64,000 bases of DNA. Origin: Acanthosoma haemorrhoidale. Lineage: Eukaryota > Arthropoda > Insecta > Hemiptera > Acanthosomatidae. The DNA lies in contig OV884012.1 in NCBI GenBank assembly GCA_930367205.1, positions 53,651,239-53,715,238 of the forward strand. The letters run 5' to 3'. The translations under genes were made by a program, and so were the position numbers. Shown here in pieces: positions 58,980 to 64,000 of the stretch (positions are counted from its first letter, which is position 1; every line of letters begins with the position of its first letter). The notes beneath the pieces are model-generated. The model did no database searches and had not been told where the DNA came from. It saw only the letters and a program-made list of their open reading frames with translations.

Positions 58980-59290
58980 GCTGAACCGATCGTTCTTTTC
59001 CTTGGTCTGGATTACCGGATCTTTAAGTTCTAGCAGCTCTACCGTAGGGAGCACGCCGAGGTCCCTGACCTGCACCATTGTTCCTCGCGGCGATGATCCT
59101 CTATTCAGGGATTAATTAGCCAAACAATGTCTCATGAGCCTCATTAACATATCATGGAAGGCATTAGTACCTCAATCGCAACAAGGGGGGCGATCAAAAA
59201 GCAATCAGCTTGTTTGCATATATAATGGTTTTTGTCGGCTCTCTCGCTCGGTAATTTTATTTACTCGCCGCGGTTTATTTTGGTAAAAAC
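58980..59290. other. Island with homeodomain-type site, candidate regulatory element
   Basis: Mixed-composition block with abrupt borders, no frame and no repeat identity. It contains GGGATTAATTAGCC (about 59,108) and a CTCTCTCGCTCGG stretch (about 59,239). Confidence 0.35.
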
Positions 59291-60769
59291 AAAAATTATA
59301 AAATGAACTCCCTTAATTACAAACTACACCAGGGAAGGCACAATCTCCCAAACTGACAGACGAAATAGGATCTCCCCATACATGAATAAAAGTAGAACCT
59401 CTACCTTCGGGTTCGGCAAAACTCTTCTAAGCATCGGAAGACCTTTCTGAAACGTTTTTATTACTAACAGCAGAAGACCTATTAGATTTCCCAACCGATG
59501 AAGAATGTCAAATCCGGCAGTGGGAACGTATGACCTGACTCAGGAACATCCTTGGAGAGCTCTACTAACAAAATGAAATTAGTTATTTTCTTATCCAGTA
59601 TACCTTCAGGCCAAATCAAATAGCTTACATTAATTAGATTCAGATTGTATGTAGGAATATATTGAATACATCTGTGTGAACACCAAGCATCGAATGAGTG
59701 GAATTGTGTAGGTATTAATGAGTTATTATATCCCAATTATTAACCGTAGAAAAGCAAATTGTAATTTGACAAATGAAGATATATTAGCTCCGAAAGAAAT
59801 CCGACAGATATAGATGCTTTCAGAAAATAACAATTATTTGTCAAATGACGATGAGGTTGGAGATCCAACATTTAAACTAAAATACTTACATAGTTTAGAT
59901 TCTGAAATAAAAAATAGATTAAGCTGAACTAAAGCATCACGAATCTCCATCGGAACCTTCAGTTAAGCATTCTGTACGCGCGCTAGTTTGAGGAGTAATT
60001 TTACAATATAAAATTTAGGATACAGCAATCCCATAAAAAATAATAAAAAGTAAAGGACAACCAAAATTAATTCACTTACCTTAAAATTTCCGGATCTAGT
60101 GTAATCATTTGCCTGCAGCAACCATTGAATAGAATGATATTTAGGGAGCAGGAGGTGATAAATGAAAAATGAAGACAAGGCACACTTGATGTCTAATATG
60201 TACTCAGAGAACACACATGCTTCGACAACATGTCTGGTTAATTCTGAATCCAACTATATACCTATTGTCCTGAGATTTCCCCACCGTCACCTAAAGGTAC
60301 CTTCACATGCAATAAAATGTACCTCCACTGCGAATTTCACCTCATATCTCACTCCCTAAAATCAAGTTACTTTGAATAGAAAAATTTAGTTTGAGTTTAA
60401 AAGCTCATTAGCAATATGTAATCACTGAGGTCTAAACATTTACATATTTAGTTGAAACTTAGTTTTCGTAAATAATGTTGATTTTCTTTGCATTAAAGTC
60501 CTCTTCTCCGCCCCCTCCCTCTGCGTAAAAAAAGTGCGAGCCTCCAAACATAGATCAATTGACCCAACAATAATTATTTGCAAGGTTAAACCAATATTGC
60601 AGGAGATTCTTCGGCTACGTTTAATTAAACTAAACAAATATATTTTGTCCTTTTTGTATTTGTTAGGATAATGGTACGTTTTTAATATTTTCTCAAACGT
60701 ACACCTTTTAATCACACTTGGGAAAGAGTTTTGCTATTAAGCACAAATTAGCCGTAAATCAGGACTTCT
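59291..60769. other. Non-coding stretch
   Basis: AT-rich. Frames at 59,482-59,736 and 59,963-60,253 (minus) are unrecognised. A small C-rich patch lies at about 60,500. Confidence 0.45.
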
Positions 60770-60980
60770 GTTTCCTGTTTCAGTTTAATTGCCCCTCTTC
60801 ATGTGTTTATCCGTTATCTGTCGTACCATTCTGTTCCATACCGCCTGGCGTTAAATCCCGGCTATAATTTCACTTCATGATGCGGCTGATAACTCACGTT
60901 CCGTCTAGTTCTGGCCATAACTGGATACCGTAAATAGGGGGTTTCATAACTTTCCACCATACGACTGCTTATCACAGGGA
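60770..60980. other. Compositional island, candidate regulatory element
   Basis: G+C-richer block without coding or repeat similarity, bounded by AT-rich DNA. Confidence 0.3.
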
Positions 60981-63900
60981 GAGAAACTGTTATATTTTTG
61001 ATAAGTAACAAACCTAAATTACAAATGGACCCCACTATTCACTGACGTGTTGGCATTAGAAGATATTTGTACATTAATCTGGTTGACGAAAGCAACTCGA
61101 TGATCTTGTGACAAAGTACCGATTAGTCATACGACCACTTACTATTTGATGCAGCAAAAGGAAAGTTAATTAAAAATGTAAATTAAAGATAGCACATGGC
61201 CTATTACGAAATAGTTGACCTTATAGACCACAGTCAAACTTGTATCATATATAAATATATTGAAACCTACCTCATTTGTTACCATTTCTTTTTCTACTTT
61301 ATTGGTCAATTTACCTTAACTAATTTGGCAAGTCCGTCATGAGATCTTTAATTCAAATTGTTTTTATGTCTTCGACATAGGAAATTATCCCGATTGAATC
61401 GCGCGATCTCAAGGCTAATGTTGTAGTTATTAATAAATTGAGAATTTAGGAATTGTGAAATATATACAAATAAAATGGTTATAACAAATAATTATAATTA
61501 TATAGAGTGCTGACAAAAATTATATAAAAAATATTCAATTCCTTTTGAACAAGGATAGTTACTACTAATTACAAAAAAACATGAAATTTGAGCTCAATTT
61601 CTTTTAATGGATCCATAATAAAAACAATATCAATATCACCCAATCGATGATCTCCGTATAATCCAATCAACGTTACTGTCTGCTGTTGGTTCTTCTCATC
61701 TCTTCCTGTATGGTACCGTCAGTTCGGGAGCTTGCTAAGAGTCCGCTTTTCTAGGCGGTTGGGCTAAGACTGACTCTTTATCTCATCCCCACTCCTAAGA
61801 GCATAAGGGAAGATGCTTACCATCTGGTCACATCTGTGAAGGTTCCTGGCCATGATATGCTCTAATATCATGAATGTTACAATATATATATAATATAATC
61901 ATCATATCATATAAACATAATCATATATTATATTCCTATGATTTCAATTTTTTATTTATAGTGCAGGGTTTTCCTTAGATTATGTTATTTATTCAACTTT
62001 TTCGTTACTATCTTTCAATATTTCTTTATGTCTGAGAATTCACTAACATTACATTGTATTTTTTTTTATGATTCTTAAAAAAAAGGAGTATCTGATCGAT
62101 GGAGCATTTAATTATACTAAAATATATTCATAACAAAAAGACAAAACGTTTTATAAGGTAGAATTAGACAATAATTATTGTCAATAGCTGAGGTATTGAT
62201 TTAGTATTTAAATATATATATAAACAGGTGACACCCAAGTGGATATACTATATTTTATGAACACAAACCTTCCCTAGTTATAAAAAATAGTATTAATAAA
62301 TTCCCATTCATCCTGAAAATTTATTACTTTTTATAATTTATAGAATTAACCACAGTATTTCCTTGAAAATTATGAAATCGGATAGCAGACCCAATAATTT
62401 CTGCTCAAAGTTATAACGCTACCCCACCATCTAGTAAAATGGATACAAGTACTGGAATAATTGAAAATTTTATTTGGGACATTCCTCGTTTGACAGTTAT
62501 AAGTGTTAAAAAGTGAGCTTGAACATGAATGGGCAATAGTAAAGATAGCGGAATCAAACGGATAAATCAATAACTAATTTTCTATATAATAATCATTTAA
62601 AATAAATATAAAAATAATGGTTATAATAACTTAAAAGATATAAAGTGCGTAATTGTCTCTGGTTTGTTAGAATTTTTATTTATAATTACTCAATTCTGTC
62701 AACTGTGAATCTGTAAAATGGCATTATGGGTATTTATATTTATAATTAGGCTTATCAGATATGATTTATTATTTAGAGTCTACCATAGTTTATTGGCTAA
62801 AGGGAGTAGGGGTTTCATGTCCTGAAAATGTATGATAAAAGGCTATATTTCTTTACTAATTAAGTCTACTGTAATGTACGTTGTTATGAGATCAATATAA
62901 TTCCATTTCAGCAACTACAACGTTTTACTTATTTTTTTGAGCTGGAAAACTGACCAACCATTGTAAAAAATCAACATGACCGAGTGACTCCTGCTGTCGT
63001 TTCAGGCGACTACAGCAGGTCTAACTTATGCACCGCCCGAACGTATCCAAGGTCTCAGGGCCCAATTACCCCAGCTATAATAAGGTTTTTTTGAATAAAC
63101 GGTGTCTTAAATTACAAAATTATGGGATGATTTTCATGAGAGTGGGAAAAAACATAGGAATTATTAAATAATAATGGAGCTTAAAATTATAAGAGCTGTA
63201 AGGGGTGATGTCTGTATTATAGCATACCCATTAATCTTAAGGTGGATATAATTCATTTTTTATTTATTTGTTGTTTTTTCATCTCTGTCAAAGGGGAGAC
63301 AGAATAGAGGGTTCAATAAACGGAATAATGAAGCGCATTAATATTCAAACTGATAGAATTTTCTCTTTGAAAACCTTTAATTTGAGTAGAATCGCTTACA
63401 TATTTATGATAAATGTTTCCGCCCCTGTTGGATAACAAGTCAAGATCTGTAAGGAGACATTTTTTTCATTTTTTAATAATTATTTTTTTAATCATCGCAT
63501 AAATTATATATTTAATAAATGAATCTCTGGCAATGATTTTAATAAAGTGCACTCTCTATCTCTGATCCACCCCCCCCCTCCCCCACAATAATACTTTTTT
63601 AGATTGATTTCATCCAAAGCGCATCTTAGTCGGTAGTAGACTATGAGGTCTACCAGATCCCCCTTTTATTATTTTGTTATTTTAACCAGCTATTAATTTT
63701 CCTTCATGGAGTTGATTAAAACAACTACCACCTTAGTGCAATGTCAGTAGTAGTGAAGTCTGACCAAAGATCTGGATCCTACCTGGAATTAAATTATAAT
63801 TGCTCTCATTTATACTGCCGGAAATAGTAACTTTTATTGAATATTTAGTGCTCTCTATCCCGATATTAATCATTATTGTAGTTACGCTACCGATAGGTAT

Positions 63901-64000
63901 GTAGGGACAATTGAGATTATGAAAATGGTCATAAAATGTTAACGGTGTACTTGAAGCATAGCGACTGAGCCTAAAATTGGGTTGCTAACAATGATGTTGG
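60981..64000. other. Non-coding stretch to window end
   Basis: AT-rich. A modestly G+C-richer patch lies at 61,670-61,860, a C9 tract at 63,570-63,578 and short AT repeats near 61,882 and 62,211. No gene or recognisable transposon. Confidence 0.5.

Noticed and set aside
59440..59465. Plus-strand CTGAAACGTTTTTATT resembling the Penelope-type box
   Set aside because: The upstream CUGANGA half and hairpin are absent.
1..64000. CRISPR arrays, operons, bacterial promoters, rRNA genes, telomeric TTAGG arrays
   Set aside because: None present. The sequence is eukaryotic and no regularly spaced repeats or rRNA blocks were seen.

Overview
This window is eukaryotic, AT-rich and almost free of host coding sequence. 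The repeat content (jockey-clade LINEs, Tc1/mariner elements, Penelope-like 3' motifs, an LTR retrotransposon, abundant microsatellites) points to an arthropod, most likely an insect. A hemipteran would fit, but that is only an impression. I could not support one complete host gene, exon, rRNA or functional tRNA. Nearly all short open frames are chance frames or transposon remnants.

Layout. 1-3.2 kb is a foldback-like element with arms of about 460 bp. 5.6-6.7 kb is a 5'-truncated jockey-clade LINE with reverse transcriptase and 3' UTR, flanked by a perfect 12-bp target-site duplication. 7.7 kb is a small mariner-type MITE, with a second copy at 36.7 kb. 9.5 kb holds the C-terminal end of a CR1/L2-like LINE. 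11.6-14.0 kb is an older jockey-clade element with traces of the ORF1 zinc knuckle, endonuclease and reverse transcriptase. 16 kb is a microsatellite cluster. 19.3-20.6 kb is a second long-inverted-repeat element. From 24 to 58 kb there are repeated 3' ends of the same jockey family (24.1, 27.0, 38.0, 44.2, 46.5 and 56.1 kb, plus diverged copies at 27.3, 31.1, 35.9 and 57.9 kb), two Tc1 transposase relics (38.2-39.2 kb minus, 47.7-48.3 kb plus), a relic of a transposon-associated protein at 54.4 kb and an 817-bp solo LTR at 54,868-55,684 with a 5-bp duplication.

Two signals are not explained by ordinary annotation. Six short minus-strand motifs share a hammerhead-core-like layout of the kind known from Penelope-like elements, and one sits beside a 26-bp inverted repeat. 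Several compositionally distinct islands, richer in G+C and without transposon similarity, lie mainly between 41 and 61 kb. They carry homeodomain-type and palindromic motifs and look like candidate conserved regulatory elements in a gene desert. Both readings are inferences. I found no evidence of a novel multi-gene system.
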